Assembly: GCA_022575985.1 (NCBI GenBank)
Contig: JAKSXM010000007.1
Span: forward strand, 37,388,501 to 37,452,500
Direction: 5' to 3'
Origin: Anagrus nilaparvatae
Lineage: Eukaryota; Arthropoda; Insecta; Hymenoptera; Mymaridae
Length of the DNA: 64,000 bases
The notes beneath the pieces were generated by a model, which saw only the letters and a program-made list of their open reading frames with translations, was not told the DNA's origin and did not search any database. Positions within the stretch are counted from its first letter, which is position 1; each line of letters opens with the position of its first letter. The position numbers were made by a program, and so were the translations under genes. This document shows, piece by piece, positions 23,172 to 34,949 of the stretch.

Positions 23172-25796
23172 TGTTACGTATCCTGAGGTTTAATTCGGGA
23201 TACGTAAATAATAAATAAATATAAATAAGTTTATCCTGGGGATATTGAGTGCCCCAGGTATTTTAAATACTTATATATGGATATTAGAAGTTGATATATG
23301 ATGATAAATATTGATGAATATGTTGTAAACCTCGGGTATTGAAGCTGGCTGAACTTAACTGCGTTAAGTTCTTGATTATATGAAGGAATTGTCACTTATT
23401 AAACTATTATTAAATAAATACACTGAACACTTTTGGTTAAGTTTTAATGACTTTATTATAAGTTGATATAAAAAACTGTCTAAGTCAATAAGACTGAATG
23501 GTTAATTAAACTGTAAGATAATTATACTCAAGAAGTTCGTTCTAATCGAATCTACGTCTCCTAAACTAGACCTGATGTTAGTAGGCCAGTTATCATGGGA
23601 GTATGTAAGAGTAACTGAGAGTAACTGACAGTAATTAAGAGTCGAACTGACAGTAGAACTGGCTTTAGGGCAGTTGCGGGGATATTATATAAACTAATTA
23701 GTAACTGCCCAGGTACTTGAATTTAGGTGGGATTGTCCAATACGCGGAAGCGTCGGTCTCGTCACGTCCAATTAACGAAAGCGTCGTTGATTATTTCGGG
23801 GGAAATCGTGAGGGGATTTATGCAACTCTTCGTTGCCTAAAATGCTTCGATTTTGCATTTCTGTCAATTTATAAGGGACCGGATCTGAATTGGTGAAATG
23901 TGATATTAAAGAATGTATGGAATTGTCGGATATAAATTGGTTATTGTAATATTGAGGAAATGCACGTATGTTAGCTCGATTTACGAGCTAACGTAAGCAG
24001 GAATAAGTTAAATATATAAATATATAAATAAATATATAAGGGCATATCCATTACTTTTCATACAAAAGTGTGCGCACCCATGACTCCGATCGGGCTCAAA
24101 TTTTCAGGGGTAGTTTGAAGTAATAAAAAACTCAGCCAGCCGAAATTTCAGCCATTTTGCAGGACGGGTTGTCGAGATACAAGCTCTAAAAGGTCCAAAA
24201 ATAGCTGTTTTTAGCCAATATTCAAAAATTTACTGGGCTTCAAGGATTAGTCCAAAAAACATCCGGCTGGTTTCATTTTTTTCCTTGAACTTTTAACTTT
24301 TACCAAAAAAATTTTCAAAATGTTTCATGGAGTTGATTTTTACTGGCATTGATTAACGTAAGATTTATTTTATCGAAAAATGCTGATTTTTGAACTTGAA
24401 TTGTGACTCAGCATCATTAGCTAAAGACTTTCGATTGGTTTCATTAAAAGCGTCTGGCAAAGAGCTTTCAAATGAGACCTTAAACGTTAAGAAAACTTAT
24501 CAGGGACCGGAGATATAAGCAATTCAAAGTTTGCTGTTTTCGAAAATATCGATTTTTTAACAGCTTTAATCGTCTGCAAAATTTTTCTCTGATCACTCTA
24601 AGGGCTGAAAATTTCAGGAAAGCTTCTTTTAATATTAAAAAAAATTCCCTAAAAATTTGGGCGATGGTATTGGCTTCTGTTCGTAGATGTAAGACTCTGA
24701 AAATGTGTAATAATTGGACCAATATTGGCCAATAAATGGTTAAGGGGTCAACCAAAAAATTTTTCTTTGTCAATATTCGAATAGCCAGGGAAAAATGAGC
24801 TGATTTAAAAAAAAAAATTTTATTTTTGACCGAAAAATAAGCAAGTTATAATCATTTTAAGATTTTTTAAAAAAATTTCCAAAAATCCCAATTTTAGGGT
24901 CATTATACAGTATTCTAACTTTAAAAACTGATAACTCGCTTATTTTTCGGTCAAAAATAAAATTTTTTTTTTTGAAATCAGCTCATTTTTCCCTGGCTAT
25001 TCGAATATTGACAAAGAAAAATTTTTTGGTTGACCCCTTAACCATTTATTGGCCAATATTGGTCCAACTATTACACATTTTCAGAGTCTTATATATACGA
25101 ACAGAAGAGAATACCATCGCCCAAATTTTGAGGGAATTTTTTTTAATATCAAAAGAAGCTTTCCTGAAATTTTCAGCCCTTAAAGTGCTCAGAGAAAAAT
25201 TTTGCAGACGATTAAGGTTGTTAAAAAATCGATATTTTCGAAAACAGCAAACTTTCAATTGCTTATATTTCCGGTCCCTGATAAGCTTTTTTAACGTTTA
25301 AGGTCTCATTTGAAAGGTCTTGTCTAGACGCTTTTAATGAAACCAATCGAAAGTCTTTAGCTAATGATGCTGAGTCACAATTCAAGGTCAAAAATCAGGA
25401 TTTTTCGATAAAATAAATCTTACGTTAATCAATGCCAGTAAAAATCAACTCCATGAAACATTTTGAAAATTTTTTTGGTAAAAGTTGAAAGTTCAAGAAA
25501 AAAAATGAAACCAGCCGGATGTTTTTTGGACTAATCCTTGAAGCCCAGTAAATTTTTGAATATTGGCTAAAAACAGCTATTTTTGGACCTTTTAGAAATG
25601 GCTGAAATTTTGGCTGGCTGAGTTTTTTATTACTTCAAACCACCCCTGAAAATTTGAGCCCGATCGGAGTCATGGGTGCGCACACTTTTGTATGAAAAGT
25701 AATGGATATGCCCATAAATATTATAATCTAATTAAATATATAAATATTAAAGAATGCGGATGCAATGGCTCGAATTATGACCTATCATACGTAACA
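23172..25796. mobile_element. Solo LTR G1 with nested foldback
   Basis: Begins TGTTACGTAT and ends ATACGTAACA (TG...CA, 10-bp inverted ends), flanked by ATAT on both sides (23168-23171, 25797-25800). It is homologous to G2 at 45646-46452 on both sides of a foldback insertion (24040-25713). Without the foldback it is about 0.95 kb. Shared blocks include TATCCTGAGGTTTAAT, TCGGTCTCGTCACGTCCAAT and GGCTCGAATTATGACC. A TATA-like TTATATAAACT lies near 23690. No retrotransposon interior is attached. Confidence 0.8.
24040..25713. mobile_element. Foldback I: 1,674-bp near-full-length palindrome
   Basis: Left arm 24040-24849 and right arm 24931-25713 are close reverse complements around an ~80-bp loop. 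Ends are GGGCATATCCATTACTTTTC and its complement, flanked by ATAA on both sides (24036-24039, 25714-25717). The ORFs on both arms are mirror images of each other and are not genes. Arm identity is high with scattered substitutions and small indels. Transcription through it would give a long double-stranded hairpin. Superfamily not assigned. Confidence 0.9.
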
Positions 25797-25800
25797 ATAT

Positions 25801-26479
25801 GTATATATGAATATTGTATATAGTAAAATGTATGTTTCATGTACGCATAATTTAAGTTTAATTTTTGCACAAACTTTTAATAGAAAAACAAATTATAGAT
25901 TAAGTTTAAGTTTTTTAATTGAAATTTAAATAATAATATCATTATCAAAATATAAAATGGTTTTTTTATGTTATATATTTTTCTAAAAAAACCTATCATA
26001 AAAATATATTTTCTTCGTGAAGTAAATAAAAAAAATATTTCAAAAATACCACTCCAAAATCAAAATGATCAACAAATAAAAATGCAAAATGATTTGCTGA
26101 ACTTTATTTTAATACCTGTAGCAGAAAAATCTTAAATTGAACAAATTTTAAACTGTTTTTATTATTTGTTATGACAAAGTAGGGAACTTATTTATATGTA
26201 AAATGTATTTTTATATAATAATTAACCGTAAATAACGTATGTTAATTATAAAAATGATAAATTTAAATAAATATTTTTTTAAGAATACGAATTTTAATGT
26301 TACTTGATAGAGGTAAAATTTTAAACCAAATGGCTTAAATTTAAACATACATTTTTTTATTAAAAATATATTATTAAATTCCCAACCTGATTCCAAACGC
26401 ATATAAAGATTTAAATATTTAATATGTAAAAAAATCATCCTACTTAATTGTTTAATAAATAAGTTCAATGCAAAATTCT
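25801..26479. other. AT-rich stretch without supported gene
   Basis: Only short AT-biased frames are present (longest about 85 codons on the minus strand, rich in Phe, Leu, Ile and Asn). I see no motif, splice structure or repeat match. Confidence 0.5.
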
Positions 26480-26561
26480 AAACTTTTGAGCAAGGCTCCG
26501 TATTATGAACGGAAAACCTGCTAGTTTCCGAGAGTCATTTGAGTGACCCTCTTGAAACCAG
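26480..26561. repeat. Repeat R2, second copy, first fragment
   Basis: Starts GGCTCCGTATTATGAACGG and ends CTTGAAACCAG, where element A begins. It continues at 34950 (AGGCTAAACTTTTACAC). The uninterrupted form is at about 17310-17390. Confidence 0.85.
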
Positions 26562-27016
26562 CACTGTAAAAAACAACTCCGATGATTTTACGACAAAATT
26601 GGTAAATTGATGAAAATTTAGTAAATTTTCGAAAAAATTTGCAATTTTTCGACAAAAAGCGGAAATTTACTAATATTTGTAATTTTGCGAAAAAATAGTA
26701 AATTAACGATTTATTTTTTCGTAAAATTTCGACAAACAGTTGTAAAATTACAAGCCATATTTTTTGTACCTAAAAACGGATAGCAAACCATTTAGAGTCA
26801 TATTTATTTTACACCATGAGAAAAGATGAATAATTTTTTTTTCGCTAAATTTCTGTAAGCAGCAAATTGGTATATAATTATTAATATTTTAAGAATAAAG
26901 AATGTTTTTAATTTCGTAAAAAAGGGTAGTCTGGACGAACAAGTAATTATAAGCAAAAACAGGATGAGCAATTATAATTTAAAAGGGACATTTTTAATTA
27001 AAAAAAAATTCAATTA

Positions 27017-27466
27017 GCAAACAATAAATAATATATTATATTTAACAAATTTGAAAAAAACGATAGTTGTTTTTTTTTTAAACAACTATAATGTAACATT
27101 ATACATTATTTTATATTATTATTAGCAAGAAAGAGAATTAAGATAATTTTTTGACAAAAATTTTTTCAAAAGTTTTTATAATATTTTTAGAAAATTTAAG
27201 AATGTTTAACTAATTTAAGAATATTTATAATATTGTTTAAAACTTTAAGAATATTTAACTATATAATTTGAGTTAGAAATTTGAAAGTTAAACCTTGCCT
27301 CCCGAGAACAATGATATACGTTATAGATTTTCAAATTGAGCTATGAGGAAATAGGTAAATAAATAAAAACCTATGGCTTATATTTAGGAAAAGAGTAAAA
27401 AAGTAAATAATAAAAATCTAACATATTCTAAACATAGTCCTCATGACAGAGAAAATTATATCTTTA
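27017..27466. other. Element A interior, no gene
   Basis: AT-rich DNA between the left TIR and the Gypsy element; nothing recognised. Confidence 0.4.
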
Positions 27467-27709
27467 TGTTATGTATGTGGATAGAGGTAAAAATGTATAA
27501 CTATATATTAATGAACACAATTAATTAAATCATTACTTCTTTATTAATTATGAAATTGGTTAACCTTTTATTATACAATTAATTATACACGTGTGTTATT
27601 AAGTTAAGCTGCTTACTGACCCCCTCTTTCAGTGGTCCTCTTTCTAACGCTTCACACTAATACAACTTTACACAAGAAGACGACTCCGAAATATTACACA
27701 CACATATCA
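27467..27709 (-). repeat. Gypsy 3' LTR (minus strand)
   Basis: Plus-strand ends are TGTTATGTATGTGG and CACACATATCA. It differs from the other LTR at 27483-27485 (GAG versus TAT context, one base) and by the absence of CTAT near 27592. Confidence 0.95.
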
Positions 27710-27792
27710 CTCCCATCGCTAGAAAAAATGCCTGCATACTTTCTATATAATAATAAAATCTATTTAAACAAATTGTTATAAAATTAAATAAT

Positions 27793-30760
27793 TTATTTTT
27801 TTTTAGGTATATTAATAATATAATTTTCTTTTAAGTATGTTGGCATTTGACCACTTTTAGAACTATGAGATCTTAACACTCTAGTGTTTTGTAATTTTCC
27901 TATTCTTTTTTTTATTATTCCAAATTTCCATTTATCTTTACCTATATAGTTTCTGCAAATAACTTTCTCCCCCTCTTTAAAAAAATTACATTTTAAATTA
28001 TCATTATATGAAAAATTACGTTTTAATTCAGCTGGTCTGATTAGATCTAATTTACATCGAGGTTTACTCTTAAACATTAACTCTGCTGGTGCTACATTAG
28101 TGCCCATATGCGGCATTATTCTATACATTGCTAACATTTGTTGTAAAGAAATCTCACTGTCTTTTTGATTTTTTGTACACATTTTTTTTATGGATTTTTT
28201 TAAAATTTGTACATATCTTTCTGCCTGTCCATTTGTAGATGGATTATATGGGGCAGTCAATTTAAGTTTGATACCATTACTTTTTAAAAATGTTCTAAAT
28301 TCATTGGAAACGAAAGATGAACCATTATCACTAACCATTAAACAAGGCAATCCAAAAATTGCAAATATTTCCGTACATTTTTTTATAATCGTATCAGACT
28401 TAATATTTTTAACAATATGGATTTCTGGCCATTTTGTGTACGAATCCACTAATATGAAAAACCATTTTCCAAAAAATGGACCAGCAAAATCAACATGAAT
28501 TCTTTCAAAAGGTGATGTGGATGGTTCCCAAATATGTTTTTCAACTTTTATTGGATTATTTTTACACATGTTACATTCGTAACAATTTTTAACTAAAGAC
28601 TCGATATCACTATTTATATTTGGCCACCATACATATCCCCTAGCTAAATTTTTCATCTTAACTATGCCAAAATGCCCTATATGTAATTCTTTTAAAACGA
28701 TAGCTTTTAAACTTTGTGGTATCACTACTTGGTGTCCACGCATTAAAATATCTTGTTCTAAACAAAATTCTATTGGATTACAATTCCAAGTATCTCTAGC
28801 AGTTAATTTTGTATTATTTTGTAATGCTTCTATTACATTCATTATTTTAGGGTCTTTTTTATTTTCAATTGAAATTTCTTTAACCGTTAATGGCAAAGTA
28901 TTTAAAGTTTCTATATAATAAACATCAACAACATCTAAAACATTTACATCAACTTCACTATGTACAGGTAATCTAGATAAACAATCAGCATTCGCATTTT
29001 CAGCCGATTTTCTATATATAATATTGTACTCATAAGCTTGTAAAAATATAGCGTAATGTTGCATTCTTAAAGCGGAAAATACAGGAAGGCTTTTATTTTT
29101 AGAAAATATTTGTGTAAAAGGTTTTGCATCAGTAATAAGTGTAAATTTATTTCCATATAAATATTGATGAAATTGCTTAATAGCATAAACTATTGGAAAA
29201 GCTTCTTTATCTATCATTGCATACTTTTTTTGTATGTCATTAAATAAATGAGAAATAAATTTAATTGGCTTTTCTAAACCATCTAGAAATTTATGAGACA
29301 AAACAGCTCCACATCCATACTTTGATGCGTCTGTTGCTAAAATTAAAGGCAATCTCGGATCATAAAAAGCTAACACCGTATCTTCCTGAAAAATTTTCTT
29401 AACTTTAACGAATGCATCTTCACAGTCTTTTCCACTCAAAATCTTTATCATTTTGTAATACGTTATATAAAGGTCTTAATAATAAACTAGCATTTTTAAT
29501 AAATCTATTATAATAATTTACAAAACCTGCAAAGGCTCTAACTTCACTTTTACTTGTAGGCCTTGGCATATTTTCAATTGCTTCTAATTTTTCTTTTATT
29601 TTATGTAATCCATGTTTATCTACAGCAAATCCACAATAAACAATTGATTCTCTTAAAAATTCACATTTTTTTATATTTATTTTAATATTATGTTTATGTC
29701 ATTTTTCTAAAACTTTTTCTATTCTTGTAATTAATTCATTTTTATTCTTAGCCCCAATACAAATATCATCAATAAAAACTTTTACACCCTCAATACCTGC
29801 TATGATACTTTCCATATTGCGTTGCCAAATTGCAACTGCTGAACTAACACCGTACCATAATCTATTACATCTGTAAAGTCCCATATGAGTATTGAGGGTT
29901 AAAATTTTTGCACTTTTTTCATCTAACTCTAATTGTATAAAGGCTTGTTTTAAATCAATTTTTGCAAAAATTGTACAATTTGATAAATTTGAAAAAAGTT
30001 CATCAATTGTAGGTAAATGATAGTTATCAACTATTAATTGTGGATTAACTGTTATACTAAAATCGCCACATATACGTACAGAACTGTCATTCTTTAAAAT
30101 AGGTACAATTGGGGTTGCGTATTCTGAAAAATTAACTTTTTCTAAAACTTTTTGTTGTACTAAATATTCTAACTGTTTCTCTATAAGAGGTTTTAAAGTA
30201 AATGGTACTTGTCTAGCTTTAATAAAAACGGGTTTTGCGTCATCTTTTAAACATAAACTAGCCGTAATGCCTTCTATTTTACTTAAATCATCTTTTATTA
30301 CGTTATTATATTTATGTAGTAATTCTTTTATCATAATATCAAATTCAATGTTTTTATTATTACAAATATTATTATTATTTAAACTATCAACATTAAAAAC
30401 GGAAAAAAAATTTGTATTTTGTACTTTTTTAAAAACATTTAACCATTCTCTGCCTAACAATGGGGCTCTGTTTACGTTAGTTAAATAAATATTAAAATTA
30501 TATTGATTATTTAAATAATTTACATTTACATTAATAAAACCTAATACCTGAAGTTCATTTTTACAATAAGTTATTAATGAAAGACTTGACCTGTAAACCT
30601 TCTGGCCCTTAAAAAATTTTCTTGCATCTTGAATGTACATGAGAGTCACCGCTGCTCCGCTATCAATTTCAAAATTTATTTTCTGCTTGTTTACTTCTAG
30701 CATGATTTCGAACTTCTCTCTGTTTTGCACTTGTTCTTCTACTATGTGTACGCCCTCTCT
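27793..30760 (-). pseudogene. pol: Gypsy pol: protease, RT, RNase H, integrase
   Basis: Cleaves Gag-Pol, copies element RNA and integrates the DNA. Protease has FEIDSGAAVTLM near the start. RT shows VRICGDF, AKIDLKQAF and the catalytic FIDD (instead of the usual YxDD) near 29760. An in-frame TGA at 29699-29701 interrupts RT, and a one-base change in a GGAAAAG run near 29440 shifts the frame before RNase H (LATDASKYG; FTLITDAKP). Integrase has the HIGH...CYECNMC zinc region, DFAGP, SDNGSSF and GQAERYVQ (the DDE residues), and a basic C-terminus ending at 27793. The frame lies -1 to gag and is open across the gag stop. Confidence 0.95.
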
Positions 30761-31686
30761 CTCTCTTTCTCATGTACTTGTTCGTCAACAACACACAAAA
30801 TATCTACGACGTTTAACTGCGAGTACATGTGATTGTCGCTACCTTCTCCCACTTCGTTCATATGCGCCTTTTTAAAACACACTTTAGCAAGATGGCCACG
30901 ACCAACACACGCTCGACATTCGATATCTTTGTTTAACGAACACTTTGGTGCCACATGACTTTTACTACCACAACGATAACAATATTTTTCACCCCGTGTT
31001 TGTTGTTGACCGGAAGGCCTTTGATTTTGACGATTTCCGTTCTGCGAAAAATTTCCGCGCTTTTTGTAACCACCATTTTGTCTATTGAAATTTTTCTTTC
31101 TTTCATTTACTAAATTCACTGAACTATTATTTTCAACATTAATTAAACTAAAATTTTCTTTTTTTGACAGTTCCATTGCTAAAGCAATTTGTACCGCTTT
31201 ATCCAAATCCAAATCCTTAGTTTCTAATAATCTTTGGCGAGTTCTATTACACTCTATTCCACACACAAACTGATTTCTAAGAGCCGTTTTCAAAAAAGCT
31301 CCAAATTCACAATTTTGACTTAATTTTTTTAAACTTGTAATATAATCTTGTACCGACTCACCCTGAGTCTGTTTTCTCATATTAAACTTGTATACTTCTG
31401 CCACTTCAATCACTTTTGGCTGAAATAATTCCACACATTTTTCTACTAATGTATCGTATTTTTCTTGTAATAAATTCTTATCGTCCATGTAATCACATAA
31501 ATTACTAAAATTTTCTGTACCTAAGTAATGTAATAGCATAGGAACCTTTCTATTTTCACTTGCATCTAATATTACCAACGCACTTTCTAGATGTTGTCTC
31601 CATCTTTTGAAAACCATCGTGGTTGGATCAAAGGTTTCTATTCGCACATTATCTGTAATTTGTACTTTTATTGAATCTTGACTCAT
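30742..31686 (-). CDS. gag: Gypsy gag: capsid and nucleocapsid
   Basis: Structural protein that packages element RNA in cytoplasmic particles; 314 residues from ATG 31686. The first ~190 residues are a capsid-like helical region (ETFDPTTMVFKRWRQHLESA; MRKQTQGESVQDYI). A basic Asn/Arg/Gly-rich linker follows, then two perfect CCHC zinc knuckles, CYRCGSKSHVAPKC and CRACVGRGHLAKVC. The frame is intact. The end overlaps the pol frame in a GA-rich tract (30751-30768), where a -1 frameshift would be needed for Gag-Pol. Confidence 0.93.
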   Translation of the reverse strand: MSQDSIKVQITDNVRIETFDPTTMVFKRWRQHLESALVILDASENRKVPMLLHYLGTENFSNLCDYMDDKNLLQEKYDTLVEKCVELFQPKVIEVAEVYKFNMRKQTQGESVQDYITSLKKLSQNCEFGAFLKTALRNQFVCGIECNRTRQRLLETKDLDLDKAVQIALAMELSKKENFSLINVENNSSVNLVNERKKNFNRQNGGYKKRGNFSQNGNRQNQRPSGQQQTRGEKYCYRCGSKSHVAPKCSLNKDIECRACVGRGHLAKVCFKKAHMNEVGEGSDNHMYSQLNVVDILCVVDEQVHEKERERAYT

Positions 31687-31908
31687 TTTGTTTTCTTTTT
31701 TTTTTTTATATTAATTTTGTAAATTTAAATCATTCGTATTTTCCAAAAAAAATTTAACGTATTAAATGTATAACATCGACGCGCATCCACGTGCTCCTTT
31801 TTTCTTTTCTATTAAACGCCGGTAATGTACTTGTAAAAATGTAAAACTAAATATACCGTATTCACTTTTTAAAACTTTTATTCAAAAAAAAATATCCTCG
31901 TCGCCAAT

Positions 31909-32155
31909 TGTTATGTATGTGGATATAGGTAAAAATGTATAACTATATATTAATGAACACAATTAATTAAATCATTACTTCTTTATTAATTATGAAATTG
32001 GTTAACCTTTTATTATACAATTAATTATACACGTGTGTTCTATATTAAGTTAAGCTGCTTACTGACCCCCTCTTTCAGTGGTCCTCTTTCTAACGCTTCA
32101 CACTAATACAACTTTACACAAGAAGACGACTCCGAAATATTACACACACATATCA
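31909..32155 (-). repeat. Gypsy 5' LTR (minus strand)
   Basis: Same as the 27467-27709 LTR apart from one base and the additional CTAT. The minus-strand start is TGATATGTGTGTG. Regulation would be from this LTR leftwards. Confidence 0.95.
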
Positions 32156-33180
32156 CTTGATTGATGAGATCTGCAAATGATGTCCAGGTACTTCACTGAT
32201 TGACAAGACAGCCCAAACAGCTACAGTTTATGATAGACCTCTGATGTCCAACATTTAATTTAGCGACCTAGGTAACATCATTTGAATTAATTTTTTGTAT
32301 TAAAAAAGTCAAGAGACAGAGATTTAGGCAGTGATAATAAAAAATGTTTCCTTTCTTTTTTTTTATAATACACTAAAATTTTTCCTTTCTTTTTTTTATA
32401 ATACACTAAAATTAACTTTATTTTAAGCTTAAATTAATTAACAGAAGTTAATTAAAAATAAATTAATTAAGAAAAAGAAAATAAAAAAATAGAAAAATCT
32501 CATGTAAAAAAAAATCACCGAAGGAAACAAAGTGCAGAAGTGCATCGATTGCTTTTTTAGGCACAAGCAAGACTACGAACTTTATTTCCTCGAATGACTT
32601 GTAAATTAAGTTTTTAAATTAATTTTAATTTGTGTATCAGTATTTGTACTAATCAAGACTATTAAAATATTACTGCTTTAAAAGAAAAAAAAGTTAGCGT
32701 ATAAAAGAAATTCGAACATCTCTATCTCTTTTTATATAAAAATTTGAACATTTCTATCTCTTTTTAACATATAACAGTACATTACATTACATTTGTATTT
32801 TTACGATCACATTTAAGTTTTTCTTTTTAAGAGAATTTAAATATTTCAATAACATTAGTGTGAAGTAAAGTTTTACATAAAGGTATTATTTTTAATAAAT
32901 AATTTTTATTTTAAAATTGAGAGATGTTATTTTTGATTTTAAAATGTATTTGAGAAAAACAACTTTTACTCACACGAGTGAGAGTAGAGAGAGCAAGGTT
33001 ATATTTTTATGCGATATAATTATATGAATTATTAGAAATTTTAAATAATAATAATACTACTAAGAATAATAATGATATTAATAGTAATATTATTTTTTAT
33101 ATTTTATATTTTTATTTTTTATAATAATGATACTTATTAAACTTAATAAATATTAAGTAAATACGTATCTTTTTAAGAAT
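32156..33180. other. Element A interior with short tandem duplication
   Basis: No gene. A 33-bp unit (TTTCCTTTC, poly-T, ATAATACACTAAAATT) is duplicated in tandem at about 32345-32412. Positions 32156-32290 are less AT-rich but have no recognisable product. Confidence 0.45.
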
Positions 33181-33700
33181 AAGAAGATGAGAAGAAAAAG
33201 ACACCCTACATGGTGACATTTAGCAGAAAGATTGAGTATGCAAGATGGCCGCTGACTGAACTGCTTGATTACCACGAGGACATCTGGAAAGGCGGCGCCA
33301 AAAAGCTTGAAGAAATGATCACGTGACAATGTTCTTCTTGAATAAATTTCTTTGTAGCCGGAAATTTTAAAAAAGCGCCATTTTGGATACCTTTTCTTCT
33401 TTTTTGCAGTTGATTAGAATTTTGAAACCAAAGAAAAATCCCCAGGTTGAATTTTTTCGTGATGTTGAATTTTTTGTAGAGAAAAAAAAAAATTCGCCAA
33501 GTTGATTTTTTGAACAATTTTTACAGACATGTAAAAAATACGCCAAGTTGAATTATTTAAACATTTTTGCAGAGATGTAAAAAAAAAAAATTTGCCAAGT
33601 TGAATTTTTAAGAAATAATTATAATTGTATCTCTGGTATTTTGTATTTTAATTTTTTTTTTAAATTCGCAAGTTGAATTTAAAGCCTTTTTTGCGTGGAC
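33181..33700. repeat. GCCAAGTTGAATTTTT degenerate tandem repeat
   Basis: The motif CGCCAAGTTGAATTTTT or a close variant occurs about five times between 33440 and 33690 at roughly 45-75 bp spacing, with ACAGACATGTAAAAAAT-like sequence between. Upstream, CAAGATGGCCGC (33241) and GCGCCATTTTGG (33375) resemble the ATGGCGG modules. Confidence 0.55.
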
Positions 33701-34419
33701 TGTATATTTCTCTTAATGATAATTTCACCCTGTTGATTCTTCTTTTTTTTTTTGTATAACTAATAACTGCGTATATAAAGTTTTTGTGCTGTACTCAAAA
33801 AAGCTGTGTGTGGCCTTCACTTGTGATAAAATTTACTTTTATTAAAGGTTTGACAATAGCACATGTCATGCATACACACACGATTTTTCTTCGAAAAAAT
33901 AAATTTTTTCTTGCGCGCGAACAACCACGTTTTTAGCACGCTTGAGTACAAGAAAAAAAAGATGGTCCTTTTTAATTTTATATTTAAACAAATCACATTG
34001 CACTTTTTTTTGTTAAACTTGACGGTTCGTTGGACCAAAATGTTGAATAAGCTGGTTTTTATATCTTGTAAAAGGTAATGTGATATTAAATAAAATGGAG
34101 AACACAATTTAAAGATATTAACAATAAGTTTTTATTATGCGTTAAACGTGAAGGCCGAGTAAGCACTGAGGATAGTGCCGTGCCTTCTCTCTCCCCTCTA
34201 CAACATATATACACTAACACTATTTACATATATATACATTCATACGGAACAATTAGCAACAAACATATAGGCATTTATAGTTTGTCAAAAAATTAAAAAT
34301 ATATAATTAAAAAAAGTAATTACTAAAAAAATTAATTTACTAAGTAAATTATTAAAGGTGCTTCCAATTTATATTATTATTAATCAGGCAAGTATACATA
34401 CTGAAAATTATTATCAAAA
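33701..34419. other. Element A interior, no gene
   Basis: Short frames only, the longest about 96 codons on the minus strand and low in complexity. Nothing recognised. Confidence 0.4.
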
Positions 34420-34949
34420 TTTAATTTTTTTTAAAGTAAAAATATCCCATTTAAATTATAATAGCTCATCCTGTTTTTGCTTATAATAACTTGTTCGCCC
34501 AGATTACCCTTTTTTACGTAATTAAAAAAATTTTCTATTCTTAAAATATTAATAATTGTATACTTATTTGCTAAAAGAAATGAAGCAAAAAAAAAATTTT
34601 TCGTCTTTTTTCATGGTGTAAAATAAAAAAACATTATTTTATGTCTCTAAATGGTTTGCTATGCGTTTTTAGGTACAAAAAATATGGCTTGTAATTTAAC
34701 AACTGTTTGTCGCAAATTTTCCATTAAAATTTGCAATTTTTCTACAAAAATCGTAAAATTACGACATAGTTGTAAATTTAGGATTTACACGAAAAAATAA
34801 ATCGTTAATTTACTATTTTTTTGCAAATTTACAAATATTAGTAAATTTCCTATTTTTGTCGAAAAATTGCAAATTTTTTCGAAAATTTACTAAATTTTCG
34901 TAAATCTACCAATTTTGCCGTAAAATCACCGGAGTTGTTTTTTACAGTG

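Larger units (their letters stand above)
27467..32155 (-). mobile_element. Ty3/Gypsy retrotransposon, minus strand
   Basis: Two LTRs (27467-27709 and 31909-32155) bracket gag and pol on the minus strand. The flanks are CTTTA on the left and CTTGA on the right, an imperfect 5-bp duplication. The purine tract GCGATGGGAG adjoins the 3' LTR, and ATTGGCGACGAGG follows the 5' LTR as primer-binding region; I do not assign the tRNA. The LTRs differ by one substitution and a 4-bp indel, so insertion is recent, yet pol has a stop and a frameshift. The gene order protease-RT-RNase H-integrase is that of Ty3/Gypsy. Confidence 0.95.
26562..34949. mobile_element. Element A: 8.4-kb CACTG element with ~0.5-kb TIRs
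   Basis: Left TIR (26562-27016) and right TIR (34420-34949) are reverse complements starting CACTGTAAAAAACAACTCC; the left one lacks ~70 bp. AG is duplicated at the ends (26560-26561, 34950-34951), and the intact R2 repeat at 17.3 kb shows the empty site with a single AG. CACT termini with a variable 2-bp duplication (AG here, TA for B, C and E) fit the CACTA/CMC group better than Tc1/mariner, which is tied to TA. No transposase was found; the interior holds a nested Gypsy element and AT-rich filler. Confidence 0.85.

Noticed and set aside
24480..25301. Mirror-image ORFs of about 100 codons
   Set aside because: They are the same palindromic arm read on both strands of foldback I.
33269..34107. 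Minus-strand ORFs of 82 and 96 codons in element A
   Set aside because: Phe/Lys-rich, spanning tandem repeats and homopolymers; no conserved feature.
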